Positions 44,843-54,180 of a stretch of DNA of 64,000 nucleotides are shown here, piece by piece. Below the pieces are notes generated by a model, which saw nothing but the letters and a program-made list of their open reading frames with translations, was not told the origin of the DNA and searched no databases. Position 1 is the stretch's first letter. Each line of letters starts with the position of its first letter. A program made the translations under genes and the position numbers. Source of the stretch: Xylanibacter muris (GTDB taxonomy: Bacteria; Bacteroidota; Bacteroidia; Bacteroidales; Bacteroidaceae); NCBI RefSeq assembly GCF_013166605.1, contig NZ_JABKKF010000002.1, positions 372,001-436,000 of the forward strand. Reading direction: 5' to 3'.

Positions 44843-45961
44843 ATGAAAAGAACACTCATGGTTATTTCTGCCGTTCTTGCGACGGCCGTTGCCGCGTCAG
44901 CGCAAGTTAAGATTCCCTTCGATGTACCGTTGCCGACATGGAAAATGCTTGTAACCGCAAAGCATGAGGACAATCCTCCGATAGTCAACCGGAAGCCAAA
45001 CGCCTCGTCGGAGAACCTCGTGAGGTATTGCGGTGGGGAGGACTGTAGTTATAGATGGATGGCCCCGTCTATGTTTCTGAAAGACGGTGAGGAGAAAGTG
45101 ACAATCGGCACGTATGACGTGATCCCCGTGAAATCGCAGGGTAATGGTTGGGTGAACATTGAGTATGTTACTGACGAAGGCGATTTCTCAGGTTGGTCTC
45201 CGGCTTACGGCCTCCGCAGTGTCGAGACTTTCAAGCTGACTAAAAGCGATATTGCTGAATCCGTATCAATGATTGCCTGGGAGGCCGGTGGGGAGCTTTA
45301 TGTCGTCTTCGACGGTGGTGGTGTTCCCGGATATAATACATTCTATGTAGGCAAATTAAAAGACGGATATGTCGTGTGTCCGTTCTATTGTGTCCTTGAG
45401 ATAGATTATGGCTCCAAACATCCCGGTATTCTGAATGGTTTCTTGGGTGACAATCCGGACGGGCTTTCCAAGTTCACATACCGTGATGTGGAATATATTT
45501 TGGGTCATGCCCAAAAGAGCAATACATGTCCGTTCGTTGTGTTTGGCTATAAGAACACCGAAGGGGAAAAACAGGAAGGCAGTGTCTGCACGTATATGGT
45601 CTCAAATCGGAATGACGGTCAGGAGATCAAACCGTCGGAAGATAATGCCGTATACACAGAAGTGGAGACTCCGGCCACCTATGCCGGTGGATTAGCCGCC
45701 ATGTTCACCCAAATTGCAAGAAATCAAAGATATCCTCTTGCTGCTCAGGAAATGGGTGTGCAGGGGAAAGTGATAGTGAGCTTTGTTATCGAAAAGGACG
45801 GAAGAATAGGAGAGACGAAAGTCGTTAAATCCGTGGATCCGGATCTTGACAGAGAGGCTGTCAGGGTGGTGAAGACTTTGTCCGGTTTCAGTCCTGGCAA
45901 AATAGGAGGAAAGGTAGTAAGGACAAAAATGAGTATCCCCATTACATTTAAACTGAAATAA
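44843..45961 (+). CDS. Secreted protein with TonB C-terminal domain
   Basis: 372 aa from the ATG at 44843, giving a clean signal peptide MKRTLMVISAVLATAVAASAQ; an ATG four codons earlier is possible. The middle has an SH3-like stretch (GTYDVIPVKSQGNGWVNIEY). The C-terminal ~85 residues are a TonB-C domain (YPLAAQEMGVQGKVIVSFVI; FSPGKIGGKVVRTKMSIPI). Without a transmembrane anchor it cannot be a standard TonB and probably binds another envelope protein. 2 bp before the next gene. Confidence 0.78.
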   Translation: MKRTLMVISAVLATAVAASAQVKIPFDVPLPTWKMLVTAKHEDNPPIVNRKPNASSENLVRYCGGEDCSYRWMAPSMFLKDGEEKVTIGTYDVIPVKSQGNGWVNIEYVTDEGDFSGWSPAYGLRSVETFKLTKSDIAESVSMIAWEAGGELYVVFDGGGVPGYNTFYVGKLKDGYVVCPFYCVLEIDYGSKHPGILNGFLGDNPDGLSKFTYRDVEYILGHAQKSNTCPFVVFGYKNTEGEKQEGSVCTYMVSNRNDGQEIKPSEDNAVYTEVETPATYAGGLAAMFTQIARNQRYPLAAQEMGVQGKVIVSFVIEKDGRIGETKVVKSVDPDLDREAVRVVKTLSGFSPGKIGGKVVRTKMSIPITFKLK

Positions 45962-45963
45962 TC

Positions 45964-47466
45964 ATGAAAATAATGAAATCATTTGCAATCGCCGCGATAT
46001 CGCTTTTGCTTGCGGCTTGTGGCGGCAACAAAAGCAGCAATTCGCAGCAACAGGAAGAGCCGGAAAAGAGCCGGACTCCTGAGGTATATACTCCTATTGG
46101 ATTGTATTTTATGAATCCGGCATCCGTCTTGCCGTCTCCTCCGGGAGGTGAGGACGACTGTGGTTATCTACCGGATTTCATCACATATCCCGATGATCTC
46201 ACGAAATGCGGTCTGCGGGGACCGGTAAAGGAAATTGTCTTCGGTGTCAGCACAATAAAGTGGACTATCCGGTTTAATATGGATGGAAATATGACCAACT
46301 ATCAGTTCCGCATGGACAGCCGGGGAGAGTATGGCAACGGGTTTAAAATGGAATATGACGCCGCCGGTCTTCTGACAATGCTCGGTCGCGATTTCCGCCG
46401 CCGGTCGGCAAACAGTCACAGATATATCTATACCAATGGAAAACTGACGCGCCGCGAATATGGCCGTGGCTACCGTGAATATATCTGGAAAGATGGCAAA
46501 GATGGAGTGAGGATTCCTCAAAAGTCTGTAACAAACGGTCTGAAACCTTTTATCGATATGGTGTATACTCAGAATGACGATGGTTTTGTTCAACTCTCGG
46601 ACATGTCGTATGAAAGACCGAGTCTTCCCGGTGCGCTTACAGCCAAGGAATGCACATCACATTTCGAGTACGGGGCTGACGGCAGGCTTGTAAAAGTGCT
46701 TGCACATATCAGTGGAAGCAGCAACTCCAAATATCGCACTATGTTTGCCGAATGCACTTATGAATATAATGAAAAGGGAGATGTGGCAGTGGAGACAATA
46801 TGCCTCTATGACAACGACACCCCGGAGCGCCATCAACTCTATTCCGTAACTCAAAAATATACTTACACCTACGACGGACATAACAACTGGACCCGTGTGC
46901 AGCTTGAAAGTTCGAACCCCGAGCGAGGCAGCATCCCTTATCTTGACAGAATAATCACATATTATTCGGAGGAGGAATTGCAACGGCAGAAACTCGCCGA
47001 GAAAGAATTTGCAGAGAAACCTTTCATCGGGGAATGGAACATAGAGGATACAGAGGAGTTTGAGGATCCGGAAGGCAACAAAGAAACCGTCCAAAAGAGC
47101 AGTACGCTTGTAATAAATTTCTATAATAAGTTCATCCCCGTCGGTTGCGAGAACGAGCAGTGGGGACTGTTTATAAACCGTTCTCTACCATCAATGGGCA
47201 TGGAGCGGTTCGGCGCGTTCGACATAATGGATGCGAAAGTGAAAGGGAATCAGGCTCTGATACGGATGAAGGGAGTAAACTCCGGTGACACTTATTCCGC
47301 CGTACTGATATTCAATCCTACGGATAAATCCATTAAAGTACAGGATATCAAGTTCATAGAAGAGGCTCCGGCCCATTCCGGTGAGGAATCGGATTTCGAA
47401 TATGATGATTTGGAGCCTCTGGAGGGCATCTACGGTTTTTCCAAGCGTAACACCGATGGCAGGTAA
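45964..47466 (+). CDS. Lipoprotein with YD/RHS-like beta repeats
   Basis: 500 aa. Lipoprotein signal MKIMKSFAIAAISLLLAAC, then a Ser/Gln-rich linker. Residues ~80-330 hold strand-turn repeats of the YD type (FKMEYDAAGLLTML; YIYTNGKLTRREYG; FEYGADGRLVKVL; CTYEYNEKGDVAVE; YTYDGHNNWTRV), the pattern of RHS/YD-repeat proteins. The last ~130 residues form a separate beta domain (FIGEWNIEDTEEFED). Function unknown. The gene starts 2 bp after its neighbour's stop, so translation is probably coupled. Confidence 0.78.
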   Translation: MKIMKSFAIAAISLLLAACGGNKSSNSQQQEEPEKSRTPEVYTPIGLYFMNPASVLPSPPGGEDDCGYLPDFITYPDDLTKCGLRGPVKEIVFGVSTIKWTIRFNMDGNMTNYQFRMDSRGEYGNGFKMEYDAAGLLTMLGRDFRRRSANSHRYIYTNGKLTRREYGRGYREYIWKDGKDGVRIPQKSVTNGLKPFIDMVYTQNDDGFVQLSDMSYERPSLPGALTAKECTSHFEYGADGRLVKVLAHISGSSNSKYRTMFAECTYEYNEKGDVAVETICLYDNDTPERHQLYSVTQKYTYTYDGHNNWTRVQLESSNPERGSIPYLDRIITYYSEEELQRQKLAEKEFAEKPFIGEWNIEDTEEFEDPEGNKETVQKSSTLVINFYNKFIPVGCENEQWGLFINRSLPSMGMERFGAFDIMDAKVKGNQALIRMKGVNSGDTYSAVLIFNPTDKSIKVQDIKFIEEAPAHSGEESDFEYDDLEPLEGIYGFSKRNTDGR

Positions 47467-47478
47467 TCTAAAGATATA

Positions 47479-48057
47479 ATGTTTTTTATTATGGTGAAAA
47501 TAGTTTGTCAATCCGGTGTCCGTCTTATATGCTTTGTGTTAGGAGTATCAATAGCTCTTGCAACCGTAGCGGATGACCGTGCCCTGTTTTATCTCAAAGG
47601 ACCTGTTAAGACTGCTATTTTTGACACCGTCCTCTCTTTTCAGTCGTTCCCTGCAAATGAGTCCGTGACCCGTTCCTTTTCCGAAGACGGCACATTGTTG
47701 CCGAATGATGATCTTGGGGATATGACAGTAGTTCGGGAATCCGATTCTGTCACTTTCAAATATGTGTCATGGAAGGGCAACCACAGAGAAACATTTCTAC
47801 TGACCTCCGATGGGCGGCTGAAAGGATTCAAGGGGACTGATGAAATGGGAGATTTTCAGTATTTTATCTCAGGAGAGAACGGTGATATAACACTTGAAAC
47901 TATCACAGTGACGTCACCAGCAGGAACAAAGACTTATTCCGTCGGGGCTTATAAAGTGCTCGAACGTGACAAGTATGGAAACTGGACTCGACGCAAGGCG
48001 GTTATAAACAAGTCTTATGTAAGAGAAGAAACCTGCAGAATCACCTATTACGAGTAG
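47479..48057 (+). CDS. Small exported protein related to the preceding YD-repeat lipoprotein
   Basis: 192 aa. The N-terminal hydrophobic segment (VRLICFVLGVSIALATVA) is probably a signal peptide; an ATG at 47491 is an alternative start. The opening FYLKGPVKTAIFDT parallels CGLRGPVKEIVFGV of the preceding lipoprotein, and the end (VLERDKYGNWTRRKAVIN) parallels its YTYDGHNNWTRVQLE. It therefore looks like a shortened paralogue with one or two repeats. Last gene of the four-gene cluster. Function unknown. Confidence 0.7.
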   Translation: MFFIMVKIVCQSGVRLICFVLGVSIALATVADDRALFYLKGPVKTAIFDTVLSFQSFPANESVTRSFSEDGTLLPNDDLGDMTVVRESDSVTFKYVSWKGNHRETFLLTSDGRLKGFKGTDEMGDFQYFISGENGDITLETITVTSPAGTKTYSVGAYKVLERDKYGNWTRRKAVINKSYVREETCRITYYE

Positions 48058-48220
48058 AGTTTTCATTGGCTGCATTGGGTGCAAAAGCAAATGTTCGGTT
48101 GATATTTTATTGTCAGGCATAGACTTGAAGGATATTTATTCGTTTACAAAAGAAAAAATGGATATGGCGGGACCGATAAACAAACATGGATTCTGTAACT
48201 TTTTATTTTAGGAGAAAACA

Positions 48221-48538
48221 ATGGCTTGTACAATAGATTTTATTGATTTTGTATGTAATACGCTTAGGCCGTTTGGAGAAGTAAGGAGCCGCAAAATGAT
48301 GGGCGACTACGTTATCTATGTCAATGAAAAATGCGTGATTACGGCGTGCGACAATATTGCTTATGTAAAGAAGTTACCTTGCATTGCCGGACTTATGGCT
48401 GATGCGGAGACCGGACAACCATATCCGGGAGCAAAAGAAGCTTATATCCTTGATTTTTCAGACATGTCCAAGGTTGGCAAGGTAATAGAGCTTCTTTGGA
48501 ACGACTTGCCGTTTCCAAAATCACGAAAGAACAGATAA
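48221..48538 (+). CDS. TfoX N-terminal-domain protein
   Basis: 105 aa single-domain protein. CNTLRPFGEVRSRKMMGDYVIYVNEK at residues ~12-37 and the C-terminal LIE-LWNDLP-type ending match the TfoX_N (Sxy N-terminal) family. In Proteobacteria two-domain TfoX/Sxy co-activates competence genes; the stand-alone N-domain has no assigned role. Well-placed AGGAG ribosome site 7 bases before the ATG. The 163-bp gap upstream shows nothing clear. Confidence 0.85.
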   Translation: MACTIDFIDFVCNTLRPFGEVRSRKMMGDYVIYVNEKCVITACDNIAYVKKLPCIAGLMADAETGQPYPGAKEAYILDFSDMSKVGKVIELLWNDLPFPKSRKNR

Positions 48539-48684
48539 GCGTATCTATAGCGGTGTGATGATGCGAAAGACTTTATGAGAATTGTCATAATGCCATACTT
48601 GCGGTTTTCCTGACAGAATACTGATATTTGCCCCGATAAAGAAATATTTTTATCCTGTCGCATTGGAATATCGCGGATTTTCCG

Positions 48685-48693
48685 TATATTTGC
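48685..48693 (+). promoter_or_regulatory. Bacteroidetes -7 promoter box for mgtC
   Basis: TATATTTGC fits TAnnTTTGC. Since the message starts near 48700, the in-frame ATG at 48663 cannot be used and the ATG at 48714 is the start. Confidence 0.7.
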
Positions 48694-48713
48694 TTTGTTA
48701 TAAAGACAGTATT

Positions 48714-49376
48714 ATGGAGACAGATTATATAATAAGGCTTTTCGTGGCCGTCATGCTTGGCGGTGTTATTGGCTTGGAACGTGAATTCAGGGCAAAGGAA
48801 GCAGGAGCCCGTACCCATATCCTTGTAGCACTGGGGAGCTGTCTGTTTATGATAGTTTCTCAGTTTGGGTTTGCCGGTATTCTTGAATACAATAATGTGT
48901 CACTTGACCCTTCGCGAATAGCCTCACAAGTGGTTACGGGTATAGGTTTCATTGGGGCCGGGACAATAATTTTTCAGAAAAGGGTTGTGAGAGGACTTAC
49001 AACCGCTGCCGGCCTGTGGGTGACCTCTGCCATTGGACTGACATGCGGTTCCGGGATGTATGTCCTTGCCTTTGCATCCGCGGTATTGGTGCTTTTATGT
49101 CTTGAAGTGTTATATTTCATGTTAAGAAGGATTGGCTCGCGCGGCATATCCGTGATTTTCAAGACAAAGGAAAAGCAACTGATATATGATGTCCTTGACA
49201 GGATGAGGGAGGAAAAGGTTGATATCGACAATTATAATATGAAGCAGAGCTGTACTGAATCAGGCATTGTCTATATCATATCAATGGATATGAAGGTAAA
49301 GAGACTTCATTATGAAGACAGTATACTTCGGTTTATGAAAGAATTTGATGGTGTGGAGATTGAGAGCATTGATTAG
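48714..49376 (+). CDS. mgtC: MgtC/SapB-family membrane protein
   Basis: 220 aa. Four or five membrane segments in the first ~140 residues carry the family signature GGVIGLEREFRAKEAGARTH and VTGIGFIGAGTIIF, then GLTTAAGLWVTSAIGL. The C-terminal ~75 residues form a small ACT-like cytoplasmic domain. MgtC proteins affect ATP synthase, phosphate uptake or Mg2+ starvation survival. The start is fixed by the promoter at 48685. Confidence 0.93.
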   Translation: METDYIIRLFVAVMLGGVIGLEREFRAKEAGARTHILVALGSCLFMIVSQFGFAGILEYNNVSLDPSRIASQVVTGIGFIGAGTIIFQKRVVRGLTTAAGLWVTSAIGLTCGSGMYVLAFASAVLVLLCLEVLYFMLRRIGSRGISVIFKTKEKQLIYDVLDRMREEKVDIDNYNMKQSCTESGIVYIISMDMKVKRLHYEDSILRFMKEFDGVEIESID

Positions 49377-49450
49377 GATGCAAAGTGTGTTTTTACTGTG
49401 ATTTTTATTGCTGCCGGATTATTGTTGCCGCGTTAAAGTATGTGATGAAA

Positions 49451-49483
49451 TTTGATTTATATAGTAAAAAGTTGTAATTTTGC
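49451..49483 (+). promoter_or_regulatory. Promoter of the HAD-panB genes
   Basis: TTTG (49451-49454), 20 bases, TAATTTTGC (49475-49483): a full-match Bacteroidetes -33/-7 promoter. Confidence 0.7.
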
Positions 49484-49510
49484 GGCCGAATTTTAATTTA
49501 TGGCAAGGTT

Positions 49511-50143
49511 ATGAATAAAGTAAAGGCTGCGCTTTTCGATCTTGACGGTGTCGTGTTCGACACAGAGCCGCAATATACGGAGTTTTGGGGCAGACAGTGT
49601 CGGGAGTTTCATCCGGAACAGCCGGGTTTGGAACATAGAATTAAAGGACAGACACTTACACAGATTTACGATAAATATTTTTCGGAAGAGCTGGAGTGTC
49701 AGAGACCGTTGGTGACTTCAAGGCTCAATGATTTTGAACAGAATATGACTTTTACGTATGTCGGCGGCTTTCTTGATTTTATAAAGAACTTGCGGGCAAG
49801 TGATATAAAGACGGCTGTCGTCACAAGTTCGAATCTTGTGAAAATGCAAGCCGTTTATAAAAGTCATCCGGAATTTATCGGACTTTTTGATGAGATTCTT
49901 ACTTCGGAAGACTTTGAAAAGAGCAAGCCGGATCCGGATTGTTATCTTAAGGCTGCAAAGCGTTTCGGGCTTACTTCCGCGGATTGCATGGTGTTTGAGG
50001 ACAGTTATAACGGTCTGAGGTCGGGCCGGGCGGCCGGAATGACGGTCGTGGGACTTGCCACGACCAATGCAAAAGACGATATTTGTGAGCTTTGCGACAC
50101 GGTTATATATGATTATTGTGATTTCAGGATAGAAAACTATTAA
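49511..50143 (+). CDS. HAD hydrolase, beta-phosphoglucomutase-like
   Basis: 210 aa. Motif I FDLDGVVFDTEPQY (residues 9-22), motif II VVTSSN near 104, lysine and motif III in EKSKPDPDCYLKAAKRFGL and VFEDSYNGLRSGRAAGM. The helical cap lies between motifs I and II. These features place it in the phosphatase/beta-PGM subfamily; the sugar-phosphate or other substrate is unknown. 17 bp before panB, under the shared promoter. Confidence 0.88.
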   Translation: MNKVKAALFDLDGVVFDTEPQYTEFWGRQCREFHPEQPGLEHRIKGQTLTQIYDKYFSEELECQRPLVTSRLNDFEQNMTFTYVGGFLDFIKNLRASDIKTAVVTSSNLVKMQAVYKSHPEFIGLFDEILTSEDFEKSKPDPDCYLKAAKRFGLTSADCMVFEDSYNGLRSGRAAGMTVVGLATTNAKDDICELCDTVIYDYCDFRIENY

Positions 50144-50160
50144 AACATATTTGAAAAACA

Positions 50161-50982
50161 ATGGCAGGATATTTAGTTAGTGATAACAGGAAAGTTACCA
50201 CGCACCGTTTTATGGAGATGAAGGCGAAGGGCGAGAAAATCTCAATGCTTACATCTTATGATTATACAATGGCAGGGATAGTGGACAGAGCAGGTGTCGA
50301 CGGTATATTGGTCGGTGATTCAGCATCTAATGTGATGGCCGGTAACAGCACGACATTGCCTATTACAGTAGACCAGATGATATACCATGCGAAGTCGGTG
50401 GTAAGGGCAGTCAAACGCGCGCTTGTGGTGTGCGACATGCCTTTCGGAAGCTATCAGGCCGGTGTCGCCGATGGTGTGAAGAATGCCATCAGGATAATGA
50501 AAGAGAGCGGATGCGATGCCTTGAAGCTTGAGGGCGGTGTGGAGATAATAGAGACCATAAAGCATATTCTTGATGCCGGAATACCTGTTATGGGGCATCT
50601 TGGGCTGACACCGCAAAGTATAAATAAATTCGGTACTTATGCCGTAAGGGCAAAAGAAGATGCCGAGGCTGAAAAGCTTATTTCCGACGCAAAGGCGCTT
50701 GCTGAGGTTGGATGTTTCGGAATCGTTCTGGAAAAGGTTCCGGCCGTATTGGCAAAAAAAGTGTCTGAGGCCGTGAATGTTCCTACCATAGGAATAGGGG
50801 CGGGCAACGGTACTGACGGGCAGATTCTTGTTGTTACGGATATGCTTGGAATGACTCAGGGATTCAGTCCGAGATTCCTGCGCCGCTATGCAGACCTCAA
50901 TGCCGTCATGACAGACGCCATCGGACGCTATGTCAGTGATGTGAAGAGTTCGGATTTCCCAAACGAGGCTGAATCATATTGA
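50161..50982 (+). CDS. panB: 3-methyl-2-oxobutanoate hydroxymethyltransferase
   Basis: 273 aa. [33 protein letters not shown] (residues ~40-72) contains the Mg2+-binding Asp and the substrate loop. [15 protein letters not shown] and the [12 protein letters not shown] motif follow, with [14 protein letters not shown] near the end. It makes ketopantoate from ketoisovalerate and methylene-THF on the way to coenzyme A. Full family length. panC/panD are not adjacent. Confidence 0.96.
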   Translation: MAGYLVSDNRKVTTHRFMEMKAKGEKISMLTSYDYTMAGIVDRAGVDGILVGDSASNVMAGNSTTLPITVDQMIYHAKSVVRAVKRALVVCDMPFGSYQAGVADGVKNAIRIMKESGCDALKLEGGVEIIETIKHILDAGIPVMGHLGLTPQSINKFGTYAVRAKEDAEAEKLISDAKALAEVGCFGIVLEKVPAVLAKKVSEAVNVPTIGIGAGNGTDGQILVVTDMLGMTQGFSPRFLRRYADLNAVMTDAIGRYVSDVKSSDFPNEAESY

Positions 50983-51020
50983 TAGCATAAATTTAATTTG
51001 AATATTTGAAAGAAAAGAAC

Positions 51021-52196
51021 ATGGAGGCTCAAAGTTCTATTGCTCATATCAGACTATGGCATAGGGATTTCTGGTTTATGGTTATAGCAAATTATCTGAT
51101 GACGTCATCGGTGTACATGCTTTTGCCGATATTGCCGCTATGGTTGAAAAATGTAAATGGATTCGGTAATCTTGAAACAGGAGCGGCTATGGGCGTCTTT
51201 GGGTTAGGACTTGTGTGTTTCGGGCCGCTGTGTTCTTTTCTTATACAAAAATACAGACGTAACATAGTGTGTGTATGTGCTGTGTTTTTTATGGCGCTCT
51301 CCGTGTTCGCTATCCATCTTGTGGAGAATATGGAAGCTTTTTCTGTGACATTTGAATTTGTTTTATGTCAGCGTTTTTTGCTTGGAGCGGCATTCGGACT
51401 TGCCCAAATGGTGCTTATAAGCACGTTGATTATCGATACATGTGAATCCTGTCAGCGTACGGAGGCTAATTATGGCGCGGCATGGTTTTCACGCTTTGCC
51501 ATGTCGCTTGGCCCGCTTACAGGGATCGTTTGCTGCAGTTTGTTTGATTTTGACGTAATGCTTTGGGTGGCTGTCGGCTCGTCACTGCTTGCAATCTTTA
51601 TGATTGTGACGGTGAGATTTCCTTTCAGGGCACCGGCAGACAATATTCCCCTGTTCAGTCTCGACCGCTTCTTCCTTTTACGCGGATTTCCGTTGTTCAT
51701 TAATCTTTTTCTTTTGACGGCAGTTGTAGGAATCATGTTTTCTTGCAGTCTTACCGAGATTTCATATACTGCGATGATGGGGGGATTCCTGTTGTCGTTG
51801 GTTGCAAGGCGTTTTGTTTTTCAAAATGCAGAATTGAAGAGTGAGGCGGTCTGTGGAATGATTCTTGTAGTTGCCTCATACTGGGTGTTATTGTCACCGT
51901 TGGAAGTAGCTGAATATATATCACCGTTCTTGTTTGGTACAGGTTTGGGAATACTCGGCTCATGTTTCCTGTTGCTGTTTGTAAAACTCAGTAATCATTG
52001 TCAGCGTGGAACGTCTCAAAGCACATTCATGATAGCCTGGGAGGGTGGAGTGGCATTCGGGTTGTTTATAGGACATTCTCTTTTGTCTGAAAATAAGGTT
52101 CTGTTGGCTGTCTCAGGAATAGGGATAACGGTTGTGGCAATGCTGGTGTATATTCTGTTTACTCATAAATGGTTTACTCTAAATAAGAACCGATAA
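51021..52196 (+). CDS. MFS transporter
   Basis: 391 aa from the ATG at 51021 (an upstream in-frame TTG is possible). About 11-12 hydrophobic helices. The first half has the MFS turn (GAAMGVFGLGLVCFGPLCSFLIQKYRR, the usual GxxxDRxGRR position being FLIQKYRR). The missing Asp and Gly make it an atypical member. The substrate cannot be inferred. 38 bp after panB and 21 bp before the BadF-type kinase gene. Confidence 0.85.
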   Translation: MEAQSSIAHIRLWHRDFWFMVIANYLMTSSVYMLLPILPLWLKNVNGFGNLETGAAMGVFGLGLVCFGPLCSFLIQKYRRNIVCVCAVFFMALSVFAIHLVENMEAFSVTFEFVLCQRFLLGAAFGLAQMVLISTLIIDTCESCQRTEANYGAAWFSRFAMSLGPLTGIVCCSLFDFDVMLWVAVGSSLLAIFMIVTVRFPFRAPADNIPLFSLDRFFLLRGFPLFINLFLLTAVVGIMFSCSLTEISYTAMMGGFLLSLVARRFVFQNAELKSEAVCGMILVVASYWVLLSPLEVAEYISPFLFGTGLGILGSCFLLLFVKLSNHCQRGTSQSTFMIAWEGGVAFGLFIGHSLLSENKVLLAVSGIGITVVAMLVYILFTHKWFTLNKNR

Positions 52197-52217
52197 GTGG
52201 ATATAAAACAAGAAGAT

Positions 52218-53066
52218 ATGATACTTATAGCTGACAGCGGGAGTACAAAGACCGATTGGTGTCTGGTCGGTGGCAATGGCGTATTGAAAACAATAGCCAC
52301 ACAGGGTATAAATCCTGTTGTTCAGGATTATGATTGTATTGTCAGGATTTTTAATGAGGAATTGTCGCGGAACGTTTGTGGTGTGGAAATAACGGAAATA
52401 CATTTTTACGGAAGCGGTTGCCGTGAGGATATGATATTGCCGATGAAATCCATTATTCAGAAAACCTTTCCTCGTGCCGGTGTCGTGAAGGTCTACAGTG
52501 ATTTGCTTGGCGCTGCAAGAGCATTGTGCGGTTGTGAGGAGGGAATAGCGTCAATACTTGGAACCGGGTCTAACTCGTGTCTTTTTGATGGTCAGCGGAT
52601 AGTAAAGAATGTTCCTCCGTTAGGATATGTTCTTGGCGATGAGGGCAGTGGGGCAGTCATGGGAAAACTGTTTGTGAATGCCTTGTTTAAAGGGATTGTT
52701 CCTGAAGACGTAAAACGTGCTTTCCTGAAAGACACGGGGATCGGATTGTCCGATATAATCGAGAATGTGTACAGGCGGCCTATGGCAAATCGATTTCTCG
52801 CTTCATTGACACCGTTTATAGGCAACTATAAAAATGTGGCTGAAGTGAGAAATGTTATTATTGGAAATTTCAGGATGTTTTTCCGGAATAATGTTGCGGC
52901 ATATTCACGTGCGGATTTGAAAATAGGTGCGGTAGGAAGTATTGCATATTATTTTCATGAGGAATTAAAAGAGGCTGCCGCTCTTGAGGGTTTCTGTATG
53001 GGAAGGATTATGCGCAGTCCGATGGAAGGATTGGTGCGATTTCATACGGAAAACATGCAATCTTAA
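52218..53066 (+). CDS. BadF/BadG/BcrA-type ATPase (GlcNAc-kinase-like)
   Basis: 282 aa from the ATG at 52218 (a GTG at 52197 is the alternative). Actin-like ATPase fold: phosphate-1 ILIADSGSTKTDW, phosphate-2 SILGTGSNSCLFDG near residue 115, and adenosine motif region LGYVLGDEGSGAVMGK. Members include N-acetylglucosamine kinase and activators of dehydratases. There is no Fe-S cysteine pair as in dehydratase activators, so an amino-sugar kinase is more likely. Confidence 0.82.
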   Translation: MILIADSGSTKTDWCLVGGNGVLKTIATQGINPVVQDYDCIVRIFNEELSRNVCGVEITEIHFYGSGCREDMILPMKSIIQKTFPRAGVVKVYSDLLGAARALCGCEEGIASILGTGSNSCLFDGQRIVKNVPPLGYVLGDEGSGAVMGKLFVNALFKGIVPEDVKRAFLKDTGIGLSDIIENVYRRPMANRFLASLTPFIGNYKNVAEVRNVIIGNFRMFFRNNVAAYSRADLKIGAVGSIAYYFHEELKEAAALEGFCMGRIMRSPMEGLVRFHTENMQS

Positions 53067-53108
53067 CAATATTTCAATTTGTATGTTTTAAGTTTACATT
53101 TTTTTTTG

Positions 53109-53117
53109 TACCTTTGC
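53109..53117 (+). promoter_or_regulatory. Bacteroidetes -7 promoter box for the nuo operon
   Basis: TACCTTTGC matches the consensus exactly. It follows a T8 tract. It sets the first nuoA start downstream, at the ATG 53162. Confidence 0.7.
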
Positions 53118-53161
53118 ACACGCTTAAAAGCATACAAATTTGTAATATTTTATATATTTTT

Positions 53162-53512
53162 ATGTACTTTACTTTATTTATTACCGTTATCTTGACGGCT
53201 ATCGTATTGGTAGTGGGCGCTTATGTTGTGGCCAAGCTTATCGGACCGCGCTCATACAATCCGGTAAAGGGTGAGCCGTTTGAGTGTGGTATTCCCACAA
53301 GGGGGTCTTCGTGGATTCCTCTTCATGTGGGCTACTATCTCTTCGCCATTCTTTTCCTGATGTTTGACATTGAGACAGTGTTCCTCTATCCGTGGGCAGT
53401 GGTAGTAAAGCAGTTTGGAGTGATGGCTCTCTGTAGCATCGGCTTCTTCCTGTTGGTTCTTGTATTTGGGCTGGCTTATGCCTGGCGGAAAGGAGCGTTG
53501 GAATGGAAGTAA
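53162..53512 (+). CDS. nuoA: Complex I subunit A
   Basis: 116 aa from the ATG at 53162; an earlier in-frame ATG at 53114 lies within the -7 box and is excluded. Three membrane helices. Signatures KGEPFECGIPTRGSSWIPLHVGYY and FLMFDIETVFLYPWA are typical of NuoA. Its end overlaps nuoB by 10 bp, so translation is coupled. Confidence 0.95.
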   Translation: MYFTLFITVILTAIVLVVGAYVVAKLIGPRSYNPVKGEPFECGIPTRGSSWIPLHVGYYLFAILFLMFDIETVFLYPWAVVVKQFGVMALCSIGFFLLVLVFGLAYAWRKGALEWK

Positions 53513-54159
53513 GAAAACCGGTTATTAAAAGTATTCCTTACAATGAATTCAAGGACAATGCTGCATTAGAGCAAATTGTTGACGAACTCCATGAAGGAGG
53601 TGTCAATGTCGTTGTCGGTTCATTGGATCAGGCAATCAACTGGGGCCGTTCAAATTCTCTGTGGTCGCTGACATTTGCCACAAGTTGTTGTGGAATAGAG
53701 TTTATGGCAGTGGGATGCGCACGTTATGACTTTGCCCGTTTCGGATTTGAGGTTACGCGTAATTCCCCGCGTCAGGCCGATTTGATAATGTGTGCCGGTA
53801 CTATTACCAATAAGATGGCTCCGGTATTCAAGCGCCTTTATGATGAGATGGCTGAGCCTAAGTATGTTATCGCTGTGGGCGGATGTGCAATTTCAGGAGG
53901 TCCGTTTAAGAGCAGCTACAACGTTGTATGCGGTATCGACAAGATTGTGCCGGTGGATGTGTTTATCCCAGGATGTCCTCCGCGTCCGGAGGCAATCATG
54001 TATGGTATGATGCAGTTGCAGCGCAAAGTGAAGGTCGAGAAATTCTTCGGAGGCGTGAATCATAAGCAGAACGCAGAGGAACGCGCAGAGGCTATGAAAC
54101 CAATCGTTGTAACAAACGTTCCTGAGGATTTTGATCCTAAAAAAGGTTTAACAGAATAA
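53503..54159 (+). CDS. nuoB: Complex I subunit B (N2 Fe-S cluster)
   Basis: 218 aa. The four cysteines of cluster N2 are visible: the CC pair in ATSCCGIEFMA, one in DLIMCAGTIT-type text, and one in VFIPGCPPRPEA. It passes electrons from NuoI to quinone at the NuoB-NuoD interface. A ~30-residue C-terminal extension (KQNAEERAEAMKP) exceeds the E. coli core. Confidence 0.96.
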   Translation: MEVRKPVIKSIPYNEFKDNAALEQIVDELHEGGVNVVVGSLDQAINWGRSNSLWSLTFATSCCGIEFMAVGCARYDFARFGFEVTRNSPRQADLIMCAGTITNKMAPVFKRLYDEMAEPKYVIAVGGCAISGGPFKSSYNVVCGIDKIVPVDVFIPGCPPRPEAIMYGMMQLQRKVKVEKFFGGVNHKQNAEERAEAMKPIVVTNVPEDFDPKKGLTE

Positions 54160-54180
54160 TTTGATAAGGTAAAAGAAGAC

